A stretch of DNA of 48,317 nucleotides from Deltaproteobacteria bacterium (GCA_016186905.1 JACPKS010000020.1:1-48317), one strand, 5' to 3'; numbered from the stretch's first letter, positions 1 to 7,169 are shown. Program-made: numbers and translations. Notes: generated from the letters alone by a model not told the origin.

Positions 1-167
1 CATTGATCGATGATCTTCTCGAAAAGCGTCTTGAAAGTTTCCTCTCCCAGTCTGTCGCGAATCCGTGTCAGGCTTGAGTGATCCGGAACCTCATCCTCAA
101 GCGCGAGATGACAGAACCACCGGTACGCAAGATTGCAGTGGGGTTGCGAATTCAGTTTTCCTTGCAT
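1..167 (-). pseudogene. IS5/IS1182-type transposase fragment, truncated N-terminus
   Basis: The reverse strand reads NLAYRWFCHLALEDEVPDHS followed by SLTRIRDRLG and ETFKTLFEKII. This is the signature of the InsH/DUF772 N-terminal domain of IS5 and IS1182 family transposases. The reading runs off the left edge of the window, so the catalytic DDE part cannot be seen. The homology starts abruptly about 11 residues after the ATG at 167, and the residues before it do not resemble the family. An in-frame stop lies only five codons upstream, so the N-terminus looks truncated and the copy is probably dead. Positions 168-377 hold only AT-rich sequence with no recognisable gene. Confidence 0.75.
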
Positions 168-377
168 ACGAAAAGCTTCTCAGAAATCCACCGAATTTCA
201 ATATAAATTATTGATATTATTAGTATATTTTAATTACTAGACACTAAGCGTCAATTATAATAAAGTGCGCGTGCTTTGAAAACAACACTCGATCTCGCGG
301 ACATCGCCGTGACGAGTGCAAACATCGAAGTCAAAATGGGTTTTTCAACACGCCCATTGGTCTGATGAAAGGTGAAT

Positions 378-755
378 ATGAAGAAATCCAGTTTGATGTT
401 GGTATCTGCTGTTTGCGGACTGATCGTTTCGCTATCGGCTGTAGCTGCTGAATTCAAAGTAAATATAGATTCTTTGAATTGGCCTTCCGATTTTCAGAGC
501 ATCAGCGATGTTGCGACAAGCGACAAGATTTATACGAAGACTATCGACGTAAAGAAAACATTCAACTATCCCGCAGCGACCCTGAAGGTCAGCGTGACCG
601 TTTCGGGCGATGATTCCATTCAGCCTAATCATGCTTATGTGGAGGCACGGGATTGGACTACCGGTTTTCTCGTGAAATACGAAGTGCAGGGCAGAAGTGG
701 GCAGCCAATTATGATCAACGGCGTCCAGCTTAACATCTTTAGCAAAAACGAATAA
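378..755 (+). CDS. Small exported protein of unknown function
   Basis: A 125-residue protein that I do not recognise. The N-terminus is a clear Sec signal peptide: MKK, a hydrophobic core, then SAVAA before the mature part. The mature part is rich in beta-prone, polar residues and has no cysteine. The ATG at 378 is preferred over an upstream GTG at 372 because AAAGG at 368-372 sits five bases before it. The stop is followed directly by the first copy of the TA-linked repeat (757-950). The other two copies of that repeat also lie next to genes for small exported proteins. It probably acts in the periplasm or outside the cell. Confidence 0.65.
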   Translation: MKKSSLMLVSAVCGLIVSLSAVAAEFKVNIDSLNWPSDFQSISDVATSDKIYTKTIDVKKTFNYPAATLKVSVTVSGDDSIQPNHAYVEARDWTTGFLVKYEVQGRSGQPIMINGVQLNIFSKNE

Positions 756-756
756 C

Positions 757-950
757 CCTAGTGACCCGAGCGGCCGCTTATTTTTGAGGGCGGCGTTCGC
801 AGTCGCGGAGAACTCATGCCGCGCGGTCGCGTTTAGGCGAGGGCTCCAGAATCAGTTGAAGCTTTCCCCCGCAGGCTGCCGCGATTTTCCGTAAGGTTCT
901 TAGCTCATACCGATCATACTCCGCGCTTTCGTAGCGGCTGATCGCCGAGG
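757..950. repeat. TA-linked dispersed repeat, copy 1 (short form)
   Basis: This copy starts with CCTAGTGACCCGAGCG and runs into the 3' half of the intact antitoxin gene at 814-1125. The same start and the same antitoxin 3' end recur at 3061-3350 and 4882-5088. Copy 1 lacks the internal stem-loop present in the other two. It passes straight from the GCGGCCGCT segment to the TTATTTTTGAG segment, as if the hairpin had been deleted. Confidence 0.8.
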
Positions 951-1125
951 CGGTGGTGCCGACTTTTTTGGCCAGCTCCGCCTGAGTGAGTTCCGCCGCG
1001 AGCCGCATGCGAACCAGCCGTTCCCCAAGCGAAAGCTTCTCGTATTCCTCTTCAAAGGTCTTCCGAAACCTCGGATTTTCCAGCTTCTTGTCGATCCAGC
1101 TCTTGAGCTTTCTTGCGTTTTTCAT
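814..1125 (-). CDS. HigA/XRE-family antitoxin
   Basis: A 103-residue DNA-binding antitoxin. The central part (about residues 37-90) is a Cro/C1-type helix-turn-helix: ERLVRMRLAAELTQAELAKK, then TTASAISRYESAEYDRYELR and LRKIAAACGG. The C-terminus LQLILEPSPKRDRAA is typical of HigA-like antitoxins. The gene overlaps the upstream toxin gene by four bases (1122-1125), which implies translational coupling. The toxin-first order is that of HigBA-type modules. Established role: it neutralises the toxin and represses its own promoter, probably through the palindrome at 1523-1550. The last part of this gene is the portion duplicated elsewhere in the window. Confidence 0.85.
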   Translation of the reverse strand: MKNARKLKSWIDKKLENPRFRKTFEEEYEKLSLGERLVRMRLAAELTQAELAKKVGTTASAISRYESAEYDRYELRTLRKIAAACGGKLQLILEPSPKRDRAA

Positions 1126-1508
1126 CGTCCCGTCCTCGATTCAAATTCCCGTTTCAGCGCTTCGCCTCGGGCGATCTCGCCCTTAGGCGTTTTGTCCCCC
1201 TTCTTACGGAACCCGTGAGTCAGGATGATCCGCTTTCCGTAGAAGAAAAAACAGAGGATGCGCCCGTCGTCCGCCTTGAACTCGAAGATTTGGTCCGAAT
1301 CCGTCAGATGCTTGAATTTCCTTTCGTTGGAAATCCGGCCCTGATCTCCCATCCAGGCGAACAATGCGGCGAACTTGGCTTGAAGGGCCTCGGATTGGGA
1401 CTCAAGCCAATCCTCTGCCAGCGCCTCCCCTGACTGCTTCACGTAAAACTCGATCCGGAAAACCGCGCCGTCGTAAGCGACCCTGGTAATCTCAGTTGTT
1501 TTAGCCAC
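1122..1508 (-). CDS. RelE/HigB-like toxin (phage-derived Gp49-like family)
   Basis: A 128-residue protein of the RelE/HigB superfamily, Gp49-like (DUF891) type. The N-terminus has YDGAVFRIEFYVKQSGEALA, the middle has an amphipathic helix ending in FAWMGDQGRISNERKFKHL, and the C-terminal half has FEFKADDGRILCFFFYGKRI followed by LTHGFRKKGDKTPKGEIARG. These are the strands and the basic Lys/Arg tract that the family uses for mRNA cleavage on the ribosome. It is the first gene of a two-gene operon with the XRE antitoxin. Length is normal for the family and I see no inactivating lesion. Confidence 0.85.
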   Translation of the reverse strand: MAKTTEITRVAYDGAVFRIEFYVKQSGEALAEDWLESQSEALQAKFAALFAWMGDQGRISNERKFKHLTDSDQIFEFKADDGRILCFFFYGKRIILTHGFRKKGDKTPKGEIARGEALKREFESRTGR

Positions 1509-1522
1509 GTCGCCGCCTCATT

Positions 1523-1550
1523 TTTATATTAGCATATACGCTAATATAAA
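1523..1550. promoter_or_regulatory. Perfect palindromic operator upstream of the HigBA-like pair
   Basis: TTTATATTAGC at 1523-1533 and GCTAATATAAA at 1540-1550 are perfect 11-base arms with a six-base spacer. The site lies 15 bases before the toxin start codon, in AT-rich sequence able to hold the promoter. Autorepression by an XRE antitoxin binding such a palindrome is the usual arrangement. That it is bound here is inferred. Confidence 0.7.
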
Positions 1551-1575
1551 CAAGTCCCGTTTTTGCTGGATGTTC

Positions 1576-1709
1576 CTCCCGCTTTGCCCGGAAATCGCGG
1601 ATCAAGTGCCAGCTCGACCTTCAGTTTTCCTTAGCTTCTTCCACTGCATCGAATATTCTCGGACCGCCACCAGGGGCGGTTCGTTAAACTTAGGCCGGTG
1701 GCAACCATT
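1576..1709. repeat. Repeat A, copy 1 (134 bp)
   Basis: About 129 of 134 bases match 3953-4086 in the same orientation. Both copies lie just upstream of a minus-strand TA operon (HigBA-like here, DUF433/DUF5615 at 3953). On the minus strand both read an open stretch ending in the peptide KGRAGT or EGRAGT plus a stop, with only two amino-acid differences. It could therefore be the 3' remnant of a lost gene. Homology stops sharply at ACCATT, exactly where a palindrome begins. Confidence 0.85.
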
Positions 1710-2130
1710 TCTTTCGAAAATCGCCCCCAGCGTCATCATCCTCCTCGTTGCTCCCGCAGCGTGCACCCACGCACGCTTTGGTCGCAACGTCGTCGGCTTC
1801 TTCGCTGGAGGCGATTTTGGAAAGAAATGGACGGGAAGTCGATAGGGATTGAATCGAAGAAATCGGCGGCGCGAAAAGGGCGATAATTTGAGCCCTTTGC
1901 GTGCCGCAGAAAAGGCAGGATGCCTTTTCTAGATTTCGCAGGAGAGGCCACGCAGGGAGGAGCGGGATGCGACGACCGTAGTGGCCAATCCCTATCCAAC
2001 GCTTCCCTCCCACTTAAAGAGGAGGCCGGCTCGTGTGCAAATGTCAACTTGTTCGAAATTCACCGTAGATCAAACGTTGCATTGCTCAAACCCAACAAAA
2101 TTGACATTTGCACATAGGGCACTGTGCCCT
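1707..2130. repeat. Gene-free region with nested palindromes
   Basis: I see no credible gene between 1554 and 2131. The stretch is dense in inverted repeats. 1707-1725 pairs with 1810-1828 (18 of 19), and partial pairing continues inward. GATAGGGATTG at 1841-1851 pairs with 1986-1996. AGAAAAGGCA at 1908-1917 pairs with 1921-1930 around a three-base loop. TGTGCAAATGTCAA at 2034-2047 pairs perfectly with 2101-2114. AGGGCA at 2116-2121 pairs with 2125-2130. It may be the non-coding end of a mobile element or a structured RNA. No transposase is present. Confidence 0.5.
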
Positions 2131-2131
2131 G

Positions 2132-2326
2132 TCAGTAGCCACTCATGCGTTCAAGCGCTTTCGTTAGCGTCTCTATGGCACGCAAGACGCGGCGAAACCC
2201 GCTGGCGTCGCCGAACACAAGACCGCCATCGCGGGAGTTGAAATCGGCCCGGACAAAAGTCTTGATCCGATCCGGCGCGGGCCGGAGGCGCCGGAAGTCT
2301 GAAAACATTCCCGATGTTGTTTGCAA
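2132..2326 (-). CDS. Possible small protein, unknown
   Basis: A 64-residue open frame ending in DGGLVFGDASGFRRVLRAIE and TLTKALERMSGY. The composition (VRADFNSRDGG then an amphipathic helix) looks more protein-like than the other frames here. I do not recognise the family, and no convincing ribosome site precedes the ATG. It lies inside the decayed region, so it may be the 3' remnant of a larger gene. Sequence 2327-2551 holds nothing else I can name. Confidence 0.25.
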   Translation of the reverse strand: MQTTSGMFSDFRRLRPAPDRIKTFVRADFNSRDGGLVFGDASGFRRVLRAIETLTKALERMSGY

Positions 2327-2551
2327 AAAAACGCCGCCGGGTCAACATCTGTCAAACTCCTTTACACCCTGGCGGCCTCAGGCCGTCTATAACGGCTTAC
2401 CTCGTATGTGCTTTCTGGCATGAAACTCGCTTTATAGTTTGCTGAACCGATGCATTTTTTGCGGCTGTGGCTGTCAGAAGTTTGCGCGGAAACACGAACG
2501 GATCGCGAGTGCGAATCGCTCGTAAGACATTAGATTTGTAAACGAGGACAA

Positions 2552-3049
2552 ATGAAAAATTTATTGATGATAGCATTCTCTTTTTTAGTAATCGCATCCG
2601 CTTCTGCAGATGAAATTTGGTGTACTGATAAAGCCGAACTCTACTCTGAGCAGCTCCCCGATATCTCTTATACTTTTAGAAAATCTTCATCGGATAAAGA
2701 TACATATATGGCTCTTGTTGATCGACTTTTCATGTATGTTGCAAAAAAGGGAGAAAATGGGATTTCCATTACAGTTGGAAAAAGTGGTGGTCCTGATGCA
2801 ACATGGAGTCCTATTGCATCAACTTCTGGGAATGGTGAAGTGACACTTTCAATTAATAGGAATTCTCTCGCGACTAAAATTTTCTACGATGCATCTGATT
2901 TTCCGCAGAAAAAGATTAGCGAATCTCATGAAAAATATTTTAATCGGTTGAAAGTATATTTGGAAAAAGCAAATGGTCAGCAACTCATTGACGCGTTCAA
3001 TGAAAAATACAATGAGCTTTTAATCATTCATTGCAAATACGTTAAATAG
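2552..3049 (+). CDS. AT-rich exported protein of unknown function
   Basis: A 165-residue protein with a Sec signal peptide: MKNLLMIAFSFLVIASASA, cleaved before DEIWCTDK. The mature part has two cysteines, one near each end (EIWCTDK and IIHCKYVK), which could form a disulphide in the periplasm. GAGGA at 2544-2548 precedes the ATG. Codon use is strongly AT-rich and unlike the core genes further right, which suggests recent transfer. The second copy of the TA-linked repeat follows twelve bases after the stop, and its hairpin could terminate transcription. No family recognised. Confidence 0.65.
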   Translation: MKNLLMIAFSFLVIASASADEIWCTDKAELYSEQLPDISYTFRKSSSDKDTYMALVDRLFMYVAKKGENGISITVGKSGGPDATWSPIASTSGNGEVTLSINRNSLATKIFYDASDFPQKKISESHEKYFNRLKVYLEKANGQQLIDAFNEKYNELLIIHCKYVK

Positions 3050-3104
3050 TAATTCAAGTTCTAGTGACCCGAGCGGCCGCTGATTTTTAAAGCAAAAGAA
3101 ATGC

Positions 3105-3150
3105 GAGCGCGGCTGCGGAGTCCGACTTCGTGGCCGCGCTCATTTTTTAG
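3105..3150 (+). terminator. Stem-loop with T-run inside repeat copy 2
   Basis: GAGCGCGGC at 3105-3113 pairs perfectly with GCCGCGCTC at 3133-3141. Inside lies a two-by-two internal loop and a second stem, CGGAGT with ACTTCG, closed on a three-base loop. The outer arm is followed by ATTTTTT. This has the form of an intrinsic terminator for the gene at 2552-3049. The equivalent hairpin at 4927-4963 differs in sequence but keeps the pairing. Confidence 0.6.
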
Positions 3151-3174
3151 GGCTGCGTCTCCGGCGCGGAGAAC

Positions 3175-3350
3175 CTAAGCCGAGCGGTCACGTTTGGGTG
3201 AGGGCTCCAAAATCAGTTGAAGCTTCCCCCCGCAGGCTGCCGCGTCTTCCGCAGGGTTCTTAGCTCATACCGATCATACTCGGCCCTTTCGTAGCGGCGA
3301 AGGGGATCGCATCAGAGTCTTTGACCAGTTCAGCCTATGTAGTCATGGCC
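3175..3350 (-). pseudogene. Decayed copy of the XRE antitoxin gene
   Basis: The minus strand from 3300 to 3175 matches the end of the antitoxin gene at 814-1125, including its RYELRTLRK-coding stretch. A one-base deletion relative to the intact copy shifts the frame near the codons for KIAAA. Homology continues weakly to about 3350 (the part encoding the first helix of the HTH) and is then lost next to the DUF5615 gene. No intact reading frame remains. Confidence 0.75.
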
Positions 3351-3678
3351 ATTCGCTCACCCTGCCCGGCTGTGGGACGATAGGCGCGGCAACCCACGCC
3401 GCGCGGAACGCCTCCCGGTAGGTGCGCCAACCGCGTTGGTTTAGCCGAACGATAACGATCGCCATTTCTGGAAATTTTTTGAGCGCTTTGGCTGCGGATT
3501 CCGCAAACTTCCGATCGCGCGTGATGATCGCTTTGAATCCCGCCAAATGAGCAGCCGATACGAGGTCGCCATTGCGAAGCGTCTCCCAGCCGCGATACCG
3601 GGTACTCTCAGCCTCAACACCGAACTCAGTCAATAAATCGCGAAGCTGATGCGGAAGGTTGTGGTCAAGCAGCAGCAT
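3343..3678 (-). CDS. DUF5615 PIN-like toxin
   Basis: A 111-residue protein of the DUF5615 (PIN-like, Mut7-C related) family. It begins MLLLDHNLPHQL with the first catalytic-type aspartate. It continues with the family block LRNGDLVSAAHLAGFKAIIT followed by RDRKF, which carries further conserved acidic residues. PIN-like proteins are predicted metal-dependent RNases. The start codon overlaps the end of the upstream DUF433 gene by 14 bases, the normal antitoxin-first arrangement for this pair. The 3' end overlaps the decayed antitoxin remnant. Activity is inferred from family. Confidence 0.8.
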   Translation of the reverse strand: MLLLDHNLPHQLRDLLTEFGVEAESTRYRGWETLRNGDLVSAAHLAGFKAIITRDRKFAESAAKALKKFPEMAIVIVRLNQRGWRTYREAFRAAWVAAPIVPQPGRVSEWP

Positions 3679-3913
3679 CGGGACCGAATTTTTCGACCTG
3701 CTCGGACGCGAACTTCAAGATTTCGGGAAGTGCCTCGGGCGGAAAGCCAGGGTAGTCTTCGGCGATCTCATCGCCAGTCATGCCTTCCGCCAAACAGGCC
3801 AAGATATGGGAAACCGAAAGCCTCGTTCCCTTCACCGTCGGCTGTCCGCCGAGAAGATCGGCGTCGGCCACAATCCATTGATATCCAGGCACATTTCTAA
3901 TTTCCGAACTCAT
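3665..3913 (-). CDS. DUF433 antitoxin (partner of DUF5615)
   Basis: An 82-residue DUF433 protein. It contains GGQPTVKGTRLSVSHILACL, then AEGMTGDEIAEDYPG and FPPEALPEILKFASE, the family's winged HTH-like core. I chose the ATG at 3913 over an ATG 69 bases upstream because the family begins at about this point and a TATACT box lies at 3920-3925, just before it. That box would place the transcript start at or near the ATG, so the mRNA may be leaderless. The gene overlaps the downstream toxin by 14 bases. Confidence 0.8.
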   Translation of the reverse strand: MSSEIRNVPGYQWIVADADLLGGQPTVKGTRLSVSHILACLAEGMTGDEIAEDYPGFPPEALPEILKFASEQVEKFGPDAAA

Positions 3914-3952
3914 AGGTGCAGTATAGCTCAAAACCTGAATTATTGCGAATTG

Positions 3953-4086
3953 CTCCCGTTCTGCCTGGAAATCGCGGATCAAGTGCCAGCTCGACCTTTA
4001 GTTTTCCTTAGCTTCTTCCACTGTATCGAATATTCTCGGACCGCCACCAGGGGCGGTTCGTTAAACTTAGGCCGGTGGCAACCATT
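3953..4086. repeat. Repeat A, copy 2 (134 bp)
   Basis: A direct repeat of 1576-1709 with about five substitutions. It lies between the promoter of the DUF433/DUF5615 pair and the 3' end of the next minus-strand gene. Homology ends at ACCATT, as in copy 1, after which the flanks are unrelated. Confidence 0.85.
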
Positions 4087-4102
4087 ACTAAAGTGGGCGC
4101 GG

Positions 4103-4801
4103 TTACTTCGGTACGCCGGCAGAGGGGGCATCCTTTGTCGAAGTCGCAGAACCGCCTGCTGACTCGTTGATGGATTTAGCTTTTGCATCACTAACGGCCG
4201 GGTTGTCGCCAGCGGATGCCGACTTTTCCGTCGCTCCAGGAACATAAACGTCACAAACTGAAGCAACATAAACATCTAGCTCTGGAACGTACGTCTTTTT
4301 TGGATTTCCACCACTGGCAGTAGCGCTGACTTTGACATATTTGACGGGCGATCGCGAAACCATCTGCAGTTCGTCAGCGTGCGCGATCTCATTATCAAAA
4401 GCACCTTTATTGAATGGTTTTGTCAGCGCGACGGTGACATCTTCACTAAAAGTCACTTTATCTTTTTTTAGGAGGCGCTGAATTAAATTTGCCTCGCGCT
4501 TTGCGCTAAAATTTTCATTCATCCAAAGAAGACCATAATTTTCGTTGAGGAATAGCGGGCGTCCACCAATTGCGGGAAACCTGGAGCCTGCCTGAGCACC
4601 TTTCCAGCTTGTGACTTGTTGTGTATTAAAAGCGATTCCTTTTAATATCTTGCCGTTTTTATCTGTCACGGTAACTCGGCAATCGATGTAGGCGTCTTTT
4701 TTCTTTTTTACTAAGAACCCTCGATCGTTAGTTCCTGCAAGGCAAAGTGTAGCCACCAGTGACACGCATAACCCCGTAATAAATCCGATCGAAAATTTCA
4801 T
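4103..4801 (-). CDS. Exported protein of unknown function
   Basis: A 232-residue protein. The ATG at 4801 is preferred to one 36 bases upstream because AGGAGG (complement of 4811-4816) lies nine bases before it and a signal peptide follows at once: MKFSIGFITGLCVSLVATLC then LAG. The mature part has a Lys-rich start, two cysteines (YIDCRV and VASVCDV), and a low-complexity Ser/Ala/Lys tail of about 40 residues. I do not recognise a domain. The tail suggests a flexible periplasmic or surface protein. It lies in the accessory block, divergent from repeat copy 3. Confidence 0.65.
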   Translation of the reverse strand: MKFSIGFITGLCVSLVATLCLAGTNDRGFLVKKKKDAYIDCRVTVTDKNGKILKGIAFNTQQVTSWKGAQAGSRFPAIGGRPLFLNENYGLLWMNENFSAKREANLIQRLLKKDKVTFSEDVTVALTKPFNKGAFDNEIAHADELQMVSRSPVKYVKVSATASGGNPKKTYVPELDVYVASVCDVYVPGATEKSASAGDNPAVSDAKAKSINESAGGSATSTKDAPSAGVPK

Positions 4802-4926
4802 AGCAAGGCCCCTCCTGCCCAGATTATCAGGCTTCAATAGCTCAGCAACTATATTGTGCCATCGTAAGCGGACTGGAACTGCCTAGTGACCCGAGCGATC
4901 ACTGATTTTTAAAGCAAAGGAAATGC

Positions 4927-4969
4927 AAGCGCGGCTGCGGGGCCTATCTCCGTGGCCGTGCTTATTTTT
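4927..4969 (+). terminator. Stem-loop with T-run inside repeat copy 3
   Basis: AAGCGCGGC at 4927-4935 pairs with GCCGTGCTT at 4955-4963 (one G-U pair). An inner stem CGGGG/CTCCG is closed on CCTAT, and ATTTTT follows. Compared with copy 2 the outermost pair has changed from G-C to A-T on both sides, so pairing is kept. No plus-strand gene now lies just upstream of it. Confidence 0.5.
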
Positions 4970-4997
4970 GAGCGCGGCGTTTTCAAGCGCGGAAAAC

Positions 4998-5088
4998 TTA
5001 GGCCGCGCGGTCGCGTTTGCGGGATGGCTCCAGAATCAGTTGAAGCTTTCCCCCGCAGGCTGCCGCGATTTTCCGTAAGGTTCTTAGC
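4998..5088 (-). pseudogene. 3' fragment of the XRE antitoxin gene
   Basis: About 30 codons matching the end of the antitoxin at 814-1125. The frame is open and reads LRKIAAACGGKLQLILEPS, RKRDRAA and a stop. It is cut off upstream at 5088, so the HTH is missing. No toxin gene accompanies it. Confidence 0.75.
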
Positions 5089-5104
5089 ATCGGAACGATT
5101 TAAC

Positions 5105-5590
5105 TCACTTCATGGGGCGAGAGGTGTTCATAGGCGCCGTCGTCGAGCCTTGAACGGGGGCGATGGGTCCGTCCGGCACCGGCTCATCGATCGTCCAGAC
5201 GGGTGCCGCGGGATCTTGCGGACGGCACTCGAAGCGGATGCCTTTTTCGACGAACTTGTGCGTCGATCCCGGCTTCGTGTTATCGCGCCTGTAGGCCCAT
5301 TTGCGATCGACGCTGATGGAAACGTTGTTGCGGTAGGGCTGCCTCGCTTCCCAGCCGTAAAAACTGAAGATGAAGCGGCACGGACAGCCCGCGCCGAAAT
5401 CAAGGCAGTTGAAGGTGATGCTCTGCCCTTTGCTCTCCCAGATTTTTTCTTTGGAGCGGCAGGCGAATTTACACATGTAGATTTTCTTCGTCTTCTGGGG
5501 CGCTGTTTTTTGGGCCATTGACGGCCAAGCAACCAGAAAAAGCAGCAATAGACCGGCGATCCGCGGCAATTCCGCTCTCATCAGGTCCAT
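5105..5590 (-). CDS. Exported cysteine-containing protein of unknown function
   Basis: About 161 residues from the ATG at 5590, although ATGs at 5581 and 5629 are also possible. The N-terminus has a signal peptide: ELPRIAGLLLLFLVAWPSMA before QKTAPQKTKK. The mature part has several cysteines (YMCKFACRSKE, FNCLDFGAGCPCRF, FECRPQD), suggesting disulphides or metal binding in the periplasm. The C-terminus is Pro-rich. No domain recognised. None of the starts has a good ribosome site, so the start is uncertain. Confidence 0.55.
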   Translation of the reverse strand: MDLMRAELPRIAGLLLLFLVAWPSMAQKTAPQKTKKIYMCKFACRSKEKIWESKGQSITFNCLDFGAGCPCRFIFSFYGWEARQPYRNNVSISVDRKWAYRRDNTKPGSTHKFVEKGIRFECRPQDPAAPVWTIDEPVPDGPIAPVQGSTTAPMNTSRPMK

Positions 5591-5726
5591 TTTAGCCCGA
5601 AAAATCCCGCGCGGAAAAGCGATGGACATTCAGTAGGCAGAGAACTCCCTCTCAGTCGAAGCCACGGTCTTGTTCGAATTCCGGCGACGAGAAGAATCGC
5701 GGTATCTTTGCGCGAATTCATGCCGC

Positions 5727-7169
5727 TCACCTCTTTCGCGGGACCAAAAGCGAAAACGTCGCTGCAAGCACCATCATCGAGACCGCGAAGCTCGTGCGGT
5801 CGGCGCTCGTCCCGAGATGCCAGCTCAGTTTGTGCGGGGTGAACAAATAGACAAGAGCGAGAGCCCCGAAATAAATCGCCGCGCACGCAAGCGAAAAAAC
5901 GACCGCGGGCGAAAAGGCGTGGCGCGCGCGACTTACGACGCCAGCCATCGGGCCGCTCGCCTTCACGTGAAAACGCGGATCCACCGCGGCTAACGCCAGC
6001 ATCGTCGCGAAGAGCCAGACAAGCCGCCAAAGCCCTCCGTTGGAATAAAGCGCGCCAAGCACCGTTTGAACCGTTCCGGAATCGTGCAATCTCACGACCG
6101 CGGCCGCGAGCGACTCGCGCGTGGGCGAGAGATCGCTTTTAAGATGCAGGACCGATTTTTCGGCGAACCAAAGAAGCGTCGGCGCGGCGAGAAGTGCTAG
6201 CCGGATTTTCATGCCGGAAATCGCCTTCGCCGCCCGCTGCCGTTGCGCGCGCCCTGCGACGGCGCGAAAGACGGGAAGCGCGGCTCCGGAAATCAGCGCG
6301 ATCAGCATTCCTTCGTTTTTAAGCAGGGGCAAAAGAAAAAGCGCCGCGAGGCCCGCCTCAAGATCCTCGCGCGCGCCCTCGACAAGAAACCGTCCGAGAT
6401 ACAAATGAGCGAGAAGCGTGAAGACCGCAAGATAGGAGTCGACGTAGCCATTCCACAAAAGATTTTGAAAAAACACGCACACAATCGCGAAAAGAAGGAG
6501 CGAAAGAAACCCCTGGCGCGCGAAACCGAGAAAGCCTGCCGTGGCGGCCGCGAAAAGAACGCCTAGCGAGGCCTTGGGAAGATACTCGTTCCAAAAATCC
6601 GCAAAGCTCGCGAGCTCGGCGCCGAGCGCCGCGACGAGCTTGGGATAATCCATGTGAGCAAAAGAGAGCGCGGGATCGGACCAGCCCGACGCGCGCGAAA
6701 ACCCGCCGGCGTAGTAAATAATTCGCGAATGAAAAAACCAGATCGAGCGCGCGTCCCAGTCGAAGATTTGGTTCGCGAACGACATGAGCACGATGCACGC
6801 CGAACCGCAGAGAATGGTTCCCGCGCAGAGCCATGTCTCGGCCTCGACTGGTTTTTCGGCCTGCGCGCGGCGCGCGGTTCGCGCGAAAAGCGCGAAGCCC
6901 GCGAGGCCAAGCACGAAAGTCAGGGTCCACACGAATTTAAGCGGAAGTCCGGCAAGAACGAGCAGGTGGTTGAAGGCCAAGCCAAGCGCGCATGCGACAA
7001 AAACCTCGCGCGCGCCGACGACGACGCGGTTTCGCGCGGGCCCGCTCCGCACGAGCCAGAATGGCCTGCGCAGCGACAGCGGAGCGACCTGCGGCGCCAA
7101 AAACCAGAACAACCCGCATCCCGCGACGGAAAATAGAAAAAAACTAACGGCCGCAAACGGCAATAACAA
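5727..7169 (-). CDS. Polytopic membrane protein, GT-C glycosyltransferase-like
   Basis: A 480-residue inner-membrane protein with about 10 hydrophobic segments. After the first helices it has an extramembrane loop, NQIFDWDARSIWFFHSRII and SFAHMDYPKLVAALGAEL, with the acidic/aromatic character of the first periplasmic loop of GT-C transferases. Those enzymes move a sugar from a polyprenyl-phosphate donor. The specific function is unknown. The start is a TTG at 7169 with GGAGGGG six bases before it. It overlaps the end of the upstream gene by 26 bases, so the two are one operon. Confidence 0.6.
   Translation of the reverse strand: MLLPFAAVSFFLFSVAGCGLFWFLAPQVAPLSLRRPFWLVRSGPARNRVVVGAREVFVACALGLAFNHLLVLAGLPLKFVWTLTFVLGLAGFALFARTARRAQAEKPVEAETWLCAGTILCGSACIVLMSFANQIFDWDARSIWFFHSRIIYYAGGFSRASGWSDPALSFAHMDYPKLVAALGAELASFADFWNEYLPKASLGVLFAAATAGFLGFARQGFLSLLLFAIVCVFFQNLLWNGYVDSYLAVFTLLAHLYLGRFLVEGAREDLEAGLAALFLLPLLKNEGMLIALISGAALPVFRAVAGRAQRQRAAKAISGMKIRLALLAAPTLLWFAEKSVLHLKSDLSPTRESLAAAVVRLHDSGTVQTVLGALYSNGGLWRLVWLFATMLALAAVDPRFHVKASGPMAGVVSRARHAFSPAVVFSLACAAIYFGALALVYLFTPHKLSWHLGTSADRTSFAVSMMVLAATFSLLVPRKR

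Larger units (their letters stand above)
3061..3350. repeat. TA-linked dispersed repeat, copy 2
   Basis: This copy begins CTAGTGACCCGAGCG, contains a stem-loop with a following T-run, and continues into a decayed copy of the antitoxin gene 3' part. It is colinear with 757-950 and with 4882-5088. It reaches further into the degenerate antitoxin sequence than copy 3 does. Confidence 0.8.
4882..5088. repeat. TA-linked dispersed repeat, copy 3
   Basis: It starts CCTAGTGACCCGAGCG at 4882 like copy 1, but differs just after (GATCAC instead of GCCGC). It then follows copy 2 through the stem-loop and into the antitoxin 3' end. Homology stops at 5088, after the bases encoding LRTLRK. Confidence 0.8.

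Noticed and set aside
251-457. 68-residue minus-strand frame over the first exported protein gene
   Set aside because: No ribosome site and no domain. It overlaps the start of the better supported gene at 378, which has a signal peptide.
757-5088. Integron cassette array with attC sites
   Set aside because: The repeats resemble cassette spacing, but there is no integrase, no GTTRRRY core at the repeat ends, and the repeats contain antitoxin gene sequence instead of paired attC boxes.
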